Of a stretch of 64,000 nt of DNA, positions 1 to 8,699 are shown one piece after another (positions within the stretch are counted from its first letter, which is position 1; each line of letters opens with the position of its first letter). The notes under the pieces were generated by a model. It made no database searches. It was not told where the DNA came from and worked only from the letters and a program-made list of their open reading frames with translations. The position numbers and the translations under genes were made by a program. The DNA is from Candidatus Sphingomonas colombiensis. Its GTDB lineage: Bacteria > Pseudomonadota > Alphaproteobacteria > Sphingomonadales > Sphingomonadaceae. The stretch spans positions 3,689,001 through 3,753,000 of the forward strand of contig CP119315.1 of the NCBI GenBank assembly GCA_029202845.1, given 5' to 3'.

Positions 1-2
1 GA

Positions 3-983
3 CGCTTCCTTACCAGCCAGAGCGGTCGATCCGGGCTGCAGCTTCGTGATCTCAACTTAAGGGATGCGAGCGCCCGCACATTGCTCGCGCTCGACGCTCA
101 TCTGGCGCACGTGAATTGGGGAGAAACCCGGCTCATCGACTATCAGGACAGTGCGGGTACTCCGCTGAAAGCCGCTGTCATCCTGCCGCCCGATTATCGA
201 GCCGGGCAGCGCTATCCGACGTTGCTATGGGTCTATCAAGGCTATCGCGTTCAGGGGCTGGAGGGCGACTATTCCACCGATCCCTTCATGCCGGGCCTTT
301 ACAATCTCTACCTTTACGCGGCGAAGGGCTACGTAATTTTGATGCCTTCAATGCCGTTCCAACAGGGTGGCGCCAGTTCCTTGGAGGCGCAGGCCGCGAT
401 GCTGCCGTCGGTTACGCCGGCAATCGATCGGCTGGTCGAGCTGGGTATCGCGGACCCGGCGCGGCTCGGGGTGATGGGGCAAAGTCGCGGCGGCTATAGC
501 GTCTATTCACTGGTAACCCGGACCAGTCGGTTCAAAGCGGCCGTGGCGATGGCGGGCATCAGCAACCTATCCACGTTCTACCAACTCTTCGATCCCACGG
601 CTTATGGCTATCCTGGCATCGAGCACGAGAAGAGCGACAACTGGGTCATTATCCGGCAATTCAATCTTGATGCCCCCCCTACGGGCGATGAAGCGCGCTA
701 TGCGCGCAACTCGCCGATCAATTTTGCCGGTCGGGTAACGACGCCGCTGCTGATGGTCCATGGTTCCGCCGACACTCGCGGTTCTGGCGCAGAGGCCGAG
801 GAGTTCTTCTACGCACTTTACGACCAGGGGAAGACGGCACGTCTCCTACGCTATGGCGGCGAAAGCCACAGCCTTGCTCAGTCTCCCGCCAACATTCGCG
901 ACATCTTCAGCGAGATGATCGCTTGGTTCGATCGTTACGTCAAAGATGCTGAGGCCGGTGAATCGACTCCGGAACGACCCTGA
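3..983 (+). CDS. S9-family (prolyl oligopeptidase-like) serine peptidase, C-terminal part
   Basis: The reading frame is open from the window edge, so the gene is cut at its 5' end; an internal TTG at 81 is not a convincing start. The visible 326 residues form an alpha/beta-hydrolase catalytic domain of the S9 type. The nucleophile elbow GQSRGG puts the Ser codon at 483-485, the Asp lies in HGSADTRG (codon 771) and the His in GGESHSLA (codon 867), so the triad is complete and in family order. Family members are usually cytoplasmic or periplasmic dipeptidyl or oligopeptidases with an N-terminal propeller, which would lie outside the window. Substrate cannot be deduced. Confidence 0.88.
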   Translation, partial: RFLTSQSGRSGLQLRDLNLRDASARTLLALDAHLAHVNWGETRLIDYQDSAGTPLKAAVILPPDYRAGQRYPTLLWVYQGYRVQGLEGDYSTDPFMPGLYNLYLYAAKGYVILMPSMPFQQGGASSLEAQAAMLPSVTPAIDRLVELGIADPARLGVMGQSRGGYSVYSLVTRTSRFKAAVAMAGISNLSTFYQLFDPTAYGYPGIEHEKSDNWVIIRQFNLDAPPTGDEARYARNSPINFAGRVTTPLLMVHGSADTRGSGAEAEEFFYALYDQGKTARLLRYGGESHSLAQSPANIRDIFSEMIAWFDRYVKDAEAGESTPERP

Positions 984-1040
984 GAAAACGTCCGATTGAA
1001 CGAGACCGCTTTCCAAAGGCCGCCTGTCCGTTTCCCACCC

Positions 1041-1240
1041 AGCCCAAGGCATTCAACGATCGCGGGCGCGATGCTCAACGAAGGCGAAGCTGCCGGGCGG
1101 CTATCGGGATCTGCGAGAAAGCGCCGGAACGGCGCAAAGTGGGTCGACTGCTGACGACGGCGAACGCCGCGTCGTGGGACTTTTTCTGCCATTCCTGTCG
1201 ACCAGTTGAACGACAGATGCTGCCAAATGCCGACGTTCAG
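1041..1240. repeat. Dispersed intergenic repeat, copy A
   Basis: This fills most of the 317-base gap between the peptidase and the large HTH protein. It shares short exact blocks with three other intergenic stretches: AAGGCATTCAACG and TGCCGGGCGGCT with the copy near 12,211-12,421, GGTCGACTGCTG with the copy near 8,430-8,600, and GGGTCGACTGC with the copy near 6,990-7,125. Blocks keep the same order but spacing and sequence drift. No open frame here looks coding. Boundaries are approximate. Confidence 0.6.
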
Positions 1241-1300
1241 CGTTGCCCCGCGAATCTCGCAGGCCGACAGACCAGGTCGGCTCCCTGCAAAGTCTATGAG

Positions 1301-4300
1301 CTACCAGCGGCCGAGACGTTGCCGAACGGCGTCGTCGGTGTCATGCCACTCGGCGTGATCGTCCCACATCCGCGCGACACGTTCGAGCAGGCGCGCGGTC
1401 ACGGGATGCTCGTCCTGCACCTGCCGTGCGAAACCCCGATAGCGGTTCGCGAGGGTCCGCTCCTCCGACCCACCGGTTCCCCGCCATGTCGCACCGCGGT
1501 TGTTGAACAGCCCGATCTCCATTCCGCGCAGCATGCGCTCGCTATTGCACGCCTCAAGGGCGTCGCGGATCTCCGGAGCCGGCCACACTCCGTCCGGTCC
1601 AGGTTTGGACCTGCCGAGCATCTGGCCGATCTCACTGTCCCCCGCCCCGAGGCGACCCGCCTGCCGCAACCGCTCGCGGACATCGACCAGCCACGACAGG
1701 AGCGCGGTCGGATCGATCCTGTCTCCGTCGGTCGTGCCGGGTGTGCGGCGTAGGTTGTGAAGGGCGCTGTATACCCTCTCGAATACGAGCTTGCCGTGCT
1801 CCTCGGGGAGCTTCGGGTCATCCGGATCGACCGTACCGTCGTCACGGTTATACATCAGCGTGACGAGCTGAACGAAGTCCGCCGGTGACGTGCCGATCTG
1901 CTTCTCCAGGTTGCGGATACCATGGCGAGTGTGGTCCAGCGCCTTGATGAATACGTATTCCATGTGGGCCAGCTCCTGCAGGGAGCATACGCCGCTAGCC
2001 TCGAGCGCCTCCAAGGCATCCCCTATCCGGCCTGCGTGGAGTTGCACGTCGGCACTGGCCTCGGCCGTCGGCGTGACCAGCGCCTTCATGAGGCGGGCCA
2101 GCGTCTCGCCCTCCATCATCTTGAACTCGTGGGAGGTCGCGTTGAACGCGGAAATGGGGCGATCCGCGGCGAGCATCTCGTCGATCAGCGTCCCAAGCTC
2201 CTCGCCCGAACGTCCCCAGCCCGCCGGCTGCACCGTTCGCCAGTATTCGTCCTTCAGTTCCGGCGTTTCGTTACCGATGATCCTCCATGTCGCGATCTCG
2301 AACGGCGCAGCGCGGAGGAGAACGAGCGCCGATTCGGGCGCGAGGCTACGAAGTAGCGACGTAATCACCTCGGCGCGCTCCTCCGGTTCGAACGCATGGA
2401 TCGCTCCTCCGAGCGCGGCGGGCCACCACCGCTCCCCGCCGCCAGTGCGATCGACGAGCCCGCCTACCAACGCTTCGCGCTCAGTCGGGTCGGCGACGAT
2501 CGCTAGGTAGTGGCCCACCGTGTGCCAGGCGTTGCTCTCCTCCAGCAGCTTGCCAAGCCCGTTCAGCCCGAGGCCATCGTAAATCTCCTTTATGGTGGAT
2601 TTCCGAAGCTCATCGATGCGCCGCTCATGACGGTCGTAGTCGAAGTCGTCGTTCCAGAACTCGTCGCCGGACTCGCCGATCCAGTGATCGGCGAAGAGCC
2701 ACTTATGACGTGCGACCGGGTCACGGGGAGCGAGCATCTCGAACACCTCCCGCCGCAATGTTGCCAGTCGATCGCTCCGGCCGCGCCGTCCGCGCTGGCG
2801 CCGCGAGAGCACCGATCCGCGCATGCGTTCCCGCAGGGCGGCCCGATCGGCGTCGGTTGGGTCGTTCCCGATCCAGGTGCTGACCAGGCACCAGACGGTT
2901 TGCTGTTCGTTCTCCGAGAGGTCGGCGGAGATGGAGATCAGGTCACCGAGCTTTGCCACGTCGTAGTTGGGCCATGAGAGCATGTGCGTGAGCGCGTGCT
3001 GCCGCATCCGGTCGTTCTCCTCCCACGTCACGCCCCCCACACCTGCGGCGTCGGTGCGCCAGCGCGGCGTGTTGTTCGGCGATGCCGACCGGTGACCATC
3101 GCCCACCTGCGCGGAGCACGCCCTCCAGGCGACCTCGGGAAACTCGCGGACGAGCATGTCGAGCAGCGCAATGCGCCGCTCGATCGGGGCGGCGGTCTGC
3201 GGCAGCCATGAGCGAACCAGCGACTCCAGGCTACCCTCGGGCTTGTTCACCCAGTTGTCCGTGATGGGCACCTCGCTCAAACGTGCGAGGATGCGTGCGA
3301 CGCGGAATACATAGTCCTCGTTCCAGGCGATCGCCTCCAGTCCCCAGAGGAGGCCGGTCCGGTCGGGACTGTCGAAGCTCCCGGCTTCGACTGGACGCAG
3401 CATCGCGAGGATCTGCGGGGCCGACGAGCGGAGATCCTGTTCGACCGCGGCGAGGAAGGCCTCCGGCGCGGCCTCTGCCAGCAGCGGGAGGTCGGATTGC
3501 CTCGACAGCCACGCCCTGGTCTCGACCGAGGTCAGCAGGCTGGCGACGAGCCGGTCAATACGGTTGGCCACGGGCTCGACCTGGGAGCCGAGGACGCGAT
3601 CTCCGTAGACGGCGAGAAGGACGAGTAGTTCGCCTACGGCAGCCCGCATCGCGCCGGATATCTCGCGCTTCCTTCCATAGATGCCGGCGCTCCAGCGCTC
3701 GTTCGGTTCGAGGTCGAGGGCGGGATCGTCCTCGGTGAGGACGAAGTGTGCGACCTCGAAGAAGCGATCGATCTCCTCCGTGCCGAGTTCAGCGCCAGCG
3801 GTGAAGAGCGCATCCTTCCGGGAGACCAGGCCGCGGAAGTTGCCGATCGCCCAGACGGGCGCCTCCGGAAGCTGCAGCAACTCCGTCAGGTCGGCCTCGA
3901 CACTCGAGAAGTCGGTGCCCGCGAGGTCCGCGACCAGCATGCGGTCCGCCTCAACTGTGCGGTTCCACGCGCCGGCTAGCAGCATCGGCATGAGCTTGCG
4001 GACCAGGCTGCGGTCGGTGGCCCAGCGCGGCCGGCGGAGCTCGGCGGTAAGCGCGAGCTGCCGGCGGAGGATGGTCGGCGAGAGCCCGGTGTCCTTACGG
4101 AGCTGGTCCTGGCGGGTCTGCTCGATCTCCATGTCGGTGAGGGCCCTTCCGAAGGCTTCGTAGCTGGGTGTCCCGACCTCGATGTTGGCGTCTCGCTCGA
4201 CGCTGGTCTTTGGGCGCACGACGATCACGCGATTCCTGCGCGTTAGGCTGGCCGCGGCGATCTCCGTTTCTTGTCCGGCGACCACGAGGATCGCCGCGCG

Positions 4301-5335
4301 CGAGGCTGCCGCGACCTTGGCGAGAGCGTCCGGCGTCGCGGCGAAGACCGCGCGGTCGTGATGCTCCCCTTCGGTCCCGTCTTCCTCCTTGAGCGCGACG
4401 GCGAGGAACGCGAGCGCCTCGTCGGCGGAGTCGGCGGATACGACAAACGGACGCTCGCTATCGCCGTCAATCCAGCTGTGAAGCGAGGCACGCCGCTCGG
4501 ACACGGTCTCCTCAAACAGGATAGGCGACATCTCGGGCGAGGTGGACTGCGACCAGTGTCTCCAGCATTCGCCGATCGGGACGGCACCATCGACGGTCCG
4601 CCCGATCTCGCCCGCAAACCATATCTGGGCCGTAGGCGACACCTCGAGCCACTGCTCGAGGTCCGAGGCGTCGTATGCGCGCACGTCGCGCCATCCGCCA
4701 GAGACGCGGTGCTTCCTTGCCCACTCGTGGCGCCCCTCCCAGGCCCGCGCCGTCACGAAGACGAACGTGGTCTCGGCCCGCTCGCTGGCGGAGAGCTTCG
4801 AGCGCTCCTTGATGTCGCTCTCCGGTTTGGCCGGCAGCCTGTCTCCGGAAGATAGCTCCCAACCGACCCTCCCGCCGGGCACCCAGATCCCTCCGTCCGT
4901 GACATCGCTGAAGCCGTCCCAACCCTTGCGTTGGCCAGCATCGTTGCCGGGGAAGTCGATCCGTCCTGCGCTTCCGATGTCTGCGTGCACCAGCCGCCGC
5001 AGCAGCACCGGAAGGGTTACGCGCGCGGCGATCGTGTCGGCCCAGTGCGCGATGTCGGTGGAGGTTATCTTGAGGATCGATCCGCCGGGCTGCCTAGTTG
5101 CGCTTTGGAGGTTGGATCGCGAGACGTCGTCCTCCCGCGCCTGCCGACGCATGAGGTCGCTCGCATCCGCGCCGAAGCTCCGCTCGAGCTTTAGCGCCAT
5201 CGACTGTGAGAGCGTCGAGTTGCCGTTCAACAGGTTGGATAGCGCCACCCGGCCTACGCCGAGCTCCTTCGCGGCAGCGGTGACGGACATCCCGACCGGT
5301 ATCACCTGCTCGCGGATGAACTTCGATATCGACAT
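1301..5335 (-). CDS. 1,344-residue HTH protein with nuclease-like segment and long helical tail, unknown function
   Basis: Residues about 15-60 match the HigA-type helix-turn-helix (GMSVTAAAKELGVGRVALS, then NLLNG). Residues about 120-235 look like a restriction-endonuclease-type fold: Asp140 in GWDG, Glu160 in GWELSSG and Lys170 or Lys176 could be an active site, followed by the strand TFVFVTARAW and GGWRDVRAYDASDLEQWLE. Residues about 290-420 alternate strand and helix like a STAND-type NTPase, but I see no intact Walker A motif. From about 440 to the end it is Trp-, Leu- and Arg-rich and looks helical, like a repeat scaffold. The large size, DNA-binding head and isolated accessory position resemble anti-phage sensors. 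Function is inference; no named family is assigned. Confidence 0.75.
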   Translation of the reverse strand: MSISKFIREQVIPVGMSVTAAAKELGVGRVALSNLLNGNSTLSQSMALKLERSFGADASDLMRRQAREDDVSRSNLQSATRQPGGSILKITSTDIAHWADTIAARVTLPVLLRRLVHADIGSAGRIDFPGNDAGQRKGWDGFSDVTDGGIWVPGGRVGWELSSGDRLPAKPESDIKERSKLSASERAETTFVFVTARAWEGRHEWARKHRVSGGWRDVRAYDASDLEQWLEVSPTAQIWFAGEIGRTVDGAVPIGECWRHWSQSTSPEMSPILFEETVSERRASLHSWIDGDSERPFVVSADSADEALAFLAVALKEEDGTEGEHHDRAVFAATPDALAKVAAASRAAILVVAGQETEIAAASLTRRNRVIVVRPKTSVERDANIEVGTPSYEAFGRALTDMEIEQTRQDQLRKDTGLSPTILRRQLALTAELRRPRWATDRSLVRKLMPMLLAGAWNRTVEADRMLVADLAGTDFSSVEADLTELLQLPEAPVWAIGNFRGLVSRKDALFTAGAELGTEEIDRFFEVAHFVLTEDDPALDLEPNERWSAGIYGRKREISGAMRAAVGELLVLLAVYGDRVLGSQVEPVANRIDRLVASLLTSVETRAWLSRQSDLPLLAEAAPEAFLAAVEQDLRSSAPQILAMLRPVEAGSFDSPDRTGLLWGLEAIAWNEDYVFRVARILARLSEVPITDNWVNKPEGSLESLVRSWLPQTAAPIERRIALLDMLVREFPEVAWRACSAQVGDGHRSASPNNTPRWRTDAAGVGGVTWEENDRMRQHALTHMLSWPNYDVAKLGDLISISADLSENEQQTVWCLVSTWIGNDPTDADRAALRERMRGSVLSRRQRGRRGRSDRLATLRREVFEMLAPRDPVARHKWLFADHWIGESGDEFWNDDFDYDRHERRIDELRKSTIKEIYDGLGLNGLGKLLEESNAWHTVGHYLAIVADPTEREALVGGLVDRTGGGERWWPAALGGAIHAFEPEERAEVITSLLRSLAPESALVLLRAAPFEIATWRIIGNETPELKDEYWRTVQPAGWGRSGEELGTLIDEMLAADRPISAFNATSHEFKMMEGETLARLMKALVTPTAEASADVQLHAGRIGDALEALEASGVCSLQELAHMEYVFIKALDHTRHGIRNLEKQIGTSPADFVQLVTLMYNRDDGTVDPDDPKLPEEHGKLVFERVYSALHNLRRTPGTTDGDRIDPTALLSWLVDVRERLRQAGRLGAGDSEIGQMLGRSKPGPDGVWPAPEIRDALEACNSERMLRGMEIGLFNNRGATWRGTGGSEERTLANRYRGFARQVQDEHPVTARLLERVARMWDDHAEWHDTDDAVRQRLGRW

Positions 5336-5538
5336 GATAGCCTCAACTGCATCGCGCGCGATACACGATACAGGCTGTCTAATCCCTCGACAAGACCAGC
5401 CGCCTTCAGTGTGCCCAGGCGCTCACGGTTCGCATCTCGGCAGGTCGCGCTCCTAGGCGATGCTCGGCCACGCCTGGGCACATGCGGCGGCGAACGGCGG
5501 GATGACGGTGACTTTCAGATTGTTGTAGGCATGTGCGC
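5336..5538. promoter_or_regulatory. Divergent promoter region between the HTH giant and the HExxH gene
   Basis: About 200 bases separate the two divergent starts. A tandem repeat of the 7-mer CGATACA (5359-5372) lies 24 bases upstream of the HTH gene start and is a candidate operator for its own HTH. No clear sigma-70 boxes could be assigned with confidence. Confidence 0.35.
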
Positions 5539-6843
5539 ATGGTCGAGATCATTCCTGAGATGCACACCCTCGGAAGCATCAACCCACACACGCTTTTCGT
5601 CGATCTCAATCGCGCCAGCAGATCCGAGATCGTTGCGGCTCGGGGCGGGGCGGGAGCGCCGCAGGGCTGGGAGATCTACGAACACGAAGCGCGCCACTGG
5701 CTAGATCTTGTTTCCACCGTCTGGGGGCGAGGCTACCTTGACCTAGACCTATTGTTCAGGACCTACGACGCCATTCTGACGACGCCTGAGAGGCAGATGG
5801 ATCGGACGGTTCAGACCGTTCTCGAGCTTTTCGACCGGGACCGTTCGATCCTGTTCCCCTCTTACTACAAGTACGTCCTTCCCGAGGCACGCGGTCTCAA
5901 GCCCGACGATCGCTGGTCGATGGGCTTCAGCACTGGGATCACGGTCGGCACCGATGGGCAGCTCGACGACAGACGGCCGTTCATCTTCGTGCGCTTCGAC
6001 GCCGGAAGCACGCACTTCGCGCGCCAGCCCGTATCGGATGGTTCGCTGTTGGAAACGCGCGCGCTCGCGGCCGAGGTCGCGGCGACCACGGAGTGGTTGC
6101 GGCAGCGACCGGTCGGAGAGGACGTGGTAACGTGGCAGCTGCGGGAACCGGAGCAGCGTGCTGCCTTCTACAATCCTGAACTCACGACCTATTCGGTCGC
6201 CGCGCACGTCGTCGCTTATGCAACGGGTGTAAATCAGATCCGACAGAACTTGGCGTTGTCGAGCAAGCTCGCGGACATCGTGCTCAACCTGACTGACTGC
6301 TGCTTCGCCGGTCTCCGCCCACCGACCGGCCTGGGCAATCCGACGCAATCCCGTCTGCGCGGCTTTCGAAAAAGCAGAAGCAGAGGCTTTGCCTTCTGCT
6401 GCCTCGCATTCGGCCTTCGTCCTGTTGCTGGCTTTGGCGACCTGGGGCGCAAGGAGATCGAGGTCGCGATGAAGATGGCTGGCCTCCCGACGTTGTCGAA
6501 GGTCTATCGCGACGCGCGACAGGCGATCGCTCGAGAACCGGGCCGTTGCGCCGTTCAACCTAAGCTGGCGGAGATACGGGGCAAATTGATCGATGCGGGA
6601 CGGCGCTTACATCGCGAGCCAGATTTTGATGCGCAGGTCGCCGAGCTATGCCCTTCGGGCGACCTTCCCGCGCCGCTCGTCGGTGACAGCGCCTGCGAGG
6701 AGTTCAGTCTCGGCGCTGCTCCGCTTGACATGGCTGAGAGCGAGTTTCTCTTCGATTGCCATGAGCGCTATCGGGAGGTGCTTCGGTCCGCCCTCCGCGC
6801 GGCGCGGGGCTTCGAGTTCGTGCTGACGGATTTTGTTTACTAA
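5539..6843 (+). CDS. Unknown protein with HExxH motif (possible metallopeptidase)
   Basis: I do not recognise the family. The N-terminal part carries HEARH (bases 5683-5697) inside a helix-like context ending WLDLVSTVWG, which fits the HExxH zinc site of gluzincin or minigluzincin peptidases; a third ligand was not identified. The start is taken at ATG 5539 (an in-frame GTG sits at 5533); the ribosome site is weak in both cases. The gene is divergent from the HTH giant. About codons 260-305 translate a palindromic repeat insertion (rich in Arg, Gly, Phe and Cys) that keeps the frame open; the sequence on both sides looks like ordinary protein. It could also be a non-enzymatic partner of the neighbouring gene. 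Confidence 0.6.
   Translation: MVEIIPEMHTLGSINPHTLFVDLNRASRSEIVAARGGAGAPQGWEIYEHEARHWLDLVSTVWGRGYLDLDLLFRTYDAILTTPERQMDRTVQTVLELFDRDRSILFPSYYKYVLPEARGLKPDDRWSMGFSTGITVGTDGQLDDRRPFIFVRFDAGSTHFARQPVSDGSLLETRALAAEVAATTEWLRQRPVGEDVVTWQLREPEQRAAFYNPELTTYSVAAHVVAYATGVNQIRQNLALSSKLADIVLNLTDCCFAGLRPPTGLGNPTQSRLRGFRKSRSRGFAFCCLAFGLRPVAGFGDLGRKEIEVAMKMAGLPTLSKVYRDARQAIAREPGRCAVQPKLAEIRGKLIDAGRRLHREPDFDAQVAELCPSGDLPAPLVGDSACEEFSLGAAPLDMAESEFLFDCHERYREVLRSALRAARGFEFVLTDFVY
6308..6440. repeat. Palindromic element inserted in frame inside the HExxH gene
   Basis: The arms AGCAGAAG (6373-6380) and CTTCTGCT (6393-6400) enclose a GGC-TTT-GCC core, giving an imperfect hairpin of about 10 pairs with a small bulge. 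Base composition and the low-complexity translation differ from the flanking coding sequence. It resembles the small palindromic elements scattered in sphingomonad genomes; the exact limits are uncertain. Confidence 0.5.
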
Positions 6844-6989
6844 GGTATTTCTCCGGCGTTCCATATAATGGGCCCCGTTGTACGCTAGCGCCTCCTTCTG
6901 TCAGCGTGCCGTTGAGCATTCCGATAGGGAACGTGTTGCGAGACAGCGAATGTGGCGCGTTCAGGCGGTTGCATGGGGAGCGTGGTTTT

Positions 6990-7125
6990 CTCGACCTATG
7001 GCCGCTTTCGGCAATAGCGGTCGGACCTGCGACCTGATCGGAACGGCAACAGTTGGGTCGACTGCCGCCGGAAGCCCATGGGACTTTCCCGCCATTCCCG
7101 ACGGTAAGGGTGAACGTCAGCTTCG
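6990..7125. repeat. Dispersed intergenic repeat, copy B
   Basis: It contains GCTTTCGGCAA followed by AGCGG, then GGGTCGACTGC and TGGGACTTTCCCGCCATTCC, all found in similar order in copies A and D. It sits in the gap between the HExxH gene and the reverse-transcriptase locus. Other bases of the 6844-7300 gap show no convincing gene. Confidence 0.55.
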
Positions 7126-7299
7126 GACGAAAGCCGACTCGCAGATTGATAGAGGTAGAAGGGAGGCGCAAAAATGCCCTAGTGAACGCAGTCCTATTGA
7201 AAATGCGATCGGGCTGCGCCAGATTGGCTTGGCCTCGGCGGAAGTTCTTTCGCAGCGGCTATTCGGCTAATCCTGAGTAGCGGCATTTAGGCGACTTGA

Positions 7300-7498
7300 T
7301 GCGCGGTTGCAGTGCAGCTGTGTAGCCATGTTGCAGTTTGGTTGGTGACTCGCACGAAAGTGCAAGGCAGCCGGGGTTGAAGCGAAGGAACCACGGCTAT
7401 GCGTAAAAAAATGCGCAAAATCTGTGGCCTCGTCCTAAAGCACTGTGGTAGCGTAGCGAAGGCTATTTACTACTTCTACAAGCTTTGGGACGAGGTCG
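7300..7498 (+). ncRNA. Structured leader RNA candidate of the reverse transcriptase
   Basis: Hand folding shows several nested helices. An outer stem pairs 7321-7330 with 7392-7401 (seven pairs, a mismatch, two pairs). Inside it 7340-7344 pairs with 7368-7372, and a GCAC/GTGC hairpin at 7352-7363 is capped by a GAAA tetraloop. A second long hairpin pairs 7428-7440 with 7483-7495: 13 consecutive pairs including one G-U. Reverse transcriptases of retron and DRT defence systems are commonly encoded next to such RNAs. The function is inferred; ends are approximate. Confidence 0.5.
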
Positions 7499-7569
7499 CC
7501 AACTATGCGCGATTTGTATTCGCACCGCTTTACCTTGCCGAACGGCGTTACGATCTGCATTCCATCTGA
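7399..7569 (+). CDS. 56-codon leader ORF overlapping the reverse transcriptase start
   Basis: ATG 7399 opens a basic, aromatic-rich peptide (MRKKMRKICG, then KHCGSVAKAIYYFYKLW) that ends at TGA 7567-7569, 62 bases inside the reverse transcriptase gene in another frame. It runs through the 13-pair hairpin whose right arm contains the likely ribosome site of the downstream gene, so translating it would open that hairpin. It could be a true small protein, a coupling leader, or a chance frame over a structured RNA; upstream Shine-Dalgarno support is modest (GAAGGAA at 7384-7390). Confidence 0.3.
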   Translation: MRKKMRKICGLVLKHCGSVAKAIYYFYKLWDEVANYARFVFAPLYLAERRYDLHSI

Positions 7570-8302
7570 AAAAGGGCGTGGGCGCGGCAAAGAAATTGCC
7601 CAGGACGTTTCCGACCGCTGGACCCCGAAGAGCAACTATTTCCACCAGCTAGAAGGCGGGCACGTCGCTGCCGCGCGCCGGCACCACACCTCGACCGTGA
7701 TCGCCAAGCTCGACCTAGCGAAGTTCTACCATCAAGTCGGTCGTTCCAAGGTCCACCGCGCCTTGAAGCTGATCGGCACGCCACAGAAGGATGCATGGGA
7801 AGCGGCTTGTGACAGCACCGTCGAGCGCGATCCAGGGCAGCGAAATTTCAGTCTGCCTTTCGGCTACGTGCAGTCCCCGATCCTGGCGTCGATCGCCCTG
7901 GACTATTCGGCTTTGGGCACCGCCCTCACACAGCTCAACACCGGCGGGTGCCTAGTGTCCGCGTACGTAGATGACATCATCGTGTCGGCGGACAATGCGG
8001 ACGCCGTGAACACCGCCCTCGATCAGCTCCGCGCCGCGGCTGGCGTGGCTGGCTTCGCGATCAACGAGAAGAAAAGCGAGGGGCCGGCAAGTGAGATTAC
8101 GGCCTTCAACATTCACCTGGGCAGCGGTCGCATGGAAATCACAGAGAAGCGCATGGGAGAATTCGAGGTGGCAATTCGCGATGCCCACCCCGAGCGCATC
8201 ATGGGAATCCTGAATTACGTGAACAGCGTCAACGTGGATCAAATGGAAGCACTCGCCGCAACAATCGGAAGGACTGAAGGCGAACCCTCGGCTGCGGCAT
8301 GA
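7505..8302 (+). CDS. Reverse transcriptase, small unclassified (non-retron-like) type
   Basis: The 265-residue protein has the core motifs of RNA-directed DNA polymerases in order: Asp70 in KLDLAKF (motif A), FGYVQSPILAS near 120-129 (motif B region), YVDD at 154-157 with both catalytic Asp, and GFAINEKKS. All three catalytic acids are present, so it is probably active. It lacks the retron NAxxH and VTG signatures and the X/endonuclease parts of group II intron proteins. The start ATG 7505 has GAGG at 7492-7495, within the right arm of a long hairpin. A structured RNA lies directly upstream. It is best viewed as a member of the unknown-group or DRT-like bacterial RTs; the exact class is not assigned. 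Confidence 0.85.
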   Translation: MRDLYSHRFTLPNGVTICIPSEKGRGRGKEIAQDVSDRWTPKSNYFHQLEGGHVAAARRHHTSTVIAKLDLAKFYHQVGRSKVHRALKLIGTPQKDAWEAACDSTVERDPGQRNFSLPFGYVQSPILASIALDYSALGTALTQLNTGGCLVSAYVDDIIVSADNADAVNTALDQLRAAAGVAGFAINEKKSEGPASEITAFNIHLGSGRMEITEKRMGEFEVAIRDAHPERIMGILNYVNSVNVDQMEALAATIGRTEGEPSAAA

Positions 8303-8429
8303 TCGCTCTCGCGTGAAGGCAGGCTACCGCGCCCAGCGGTCCATGACGGCTGTCCGCTTCTGGGTATCATACAAGTATCTCGGAACGTCCGAAGTGGGCG
8401 CGTGGTGATCCGGTAGCTAGATGGTATGC

Positions 8430-8600
8430 GGGGGCCGGTTGTCGCAAGAGCGGACGTTCAAGCGTCGGCTGTGGAACGGCTGGCGTTGGTCGACTGCTGC
8501 CGGCCGCCCTTGGGGACAAAGTGCTTGGGCAGCTATTGGGAGGCGAGTGGCGGATAGCTGCCCGGCTGCATTTCGATTGCATGCCCGACGGCCGCAGCTC
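8430..8600. repeat. Dispersed intergenic repeat, copy C
   Basis: It contains CAAGAGCGGACG (shared with copy D), then GGTCGACTGCTG (shared with copy A), followed by further related sequence. It fills most of the 397-base gap between the reverse transcriptase and the decarboxylase pseudogene; no gene is seen in the gap. Confidence 0.55.
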
Positions 8601-8699
8601 AGTTATCGCCGCAAAATCAGCCCGTTTGCGTTTTCAAAAACAGTCGCTTGGCCACCCTCCCTTTCTCGTCCCCCTATTCTATGACCCGGCGGGCCCATG

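Noticed and set aside
6878..7270. 130-codon frame between the HExxH gene and the RT
   Set aside because: It lies over repeat copy B and has no familiar pattern or good start.
7505..8302. Retron assignment of the RT
   Set aside because: The NAxxH and VTG signatures are absent; a retron label would overstate the evidence.
7505..8302. Group II intron-encoded protein
   Set aside because: Too short, without maturase X or endonuclease domains, and no domain V/VI-like RNA was seen downstream.
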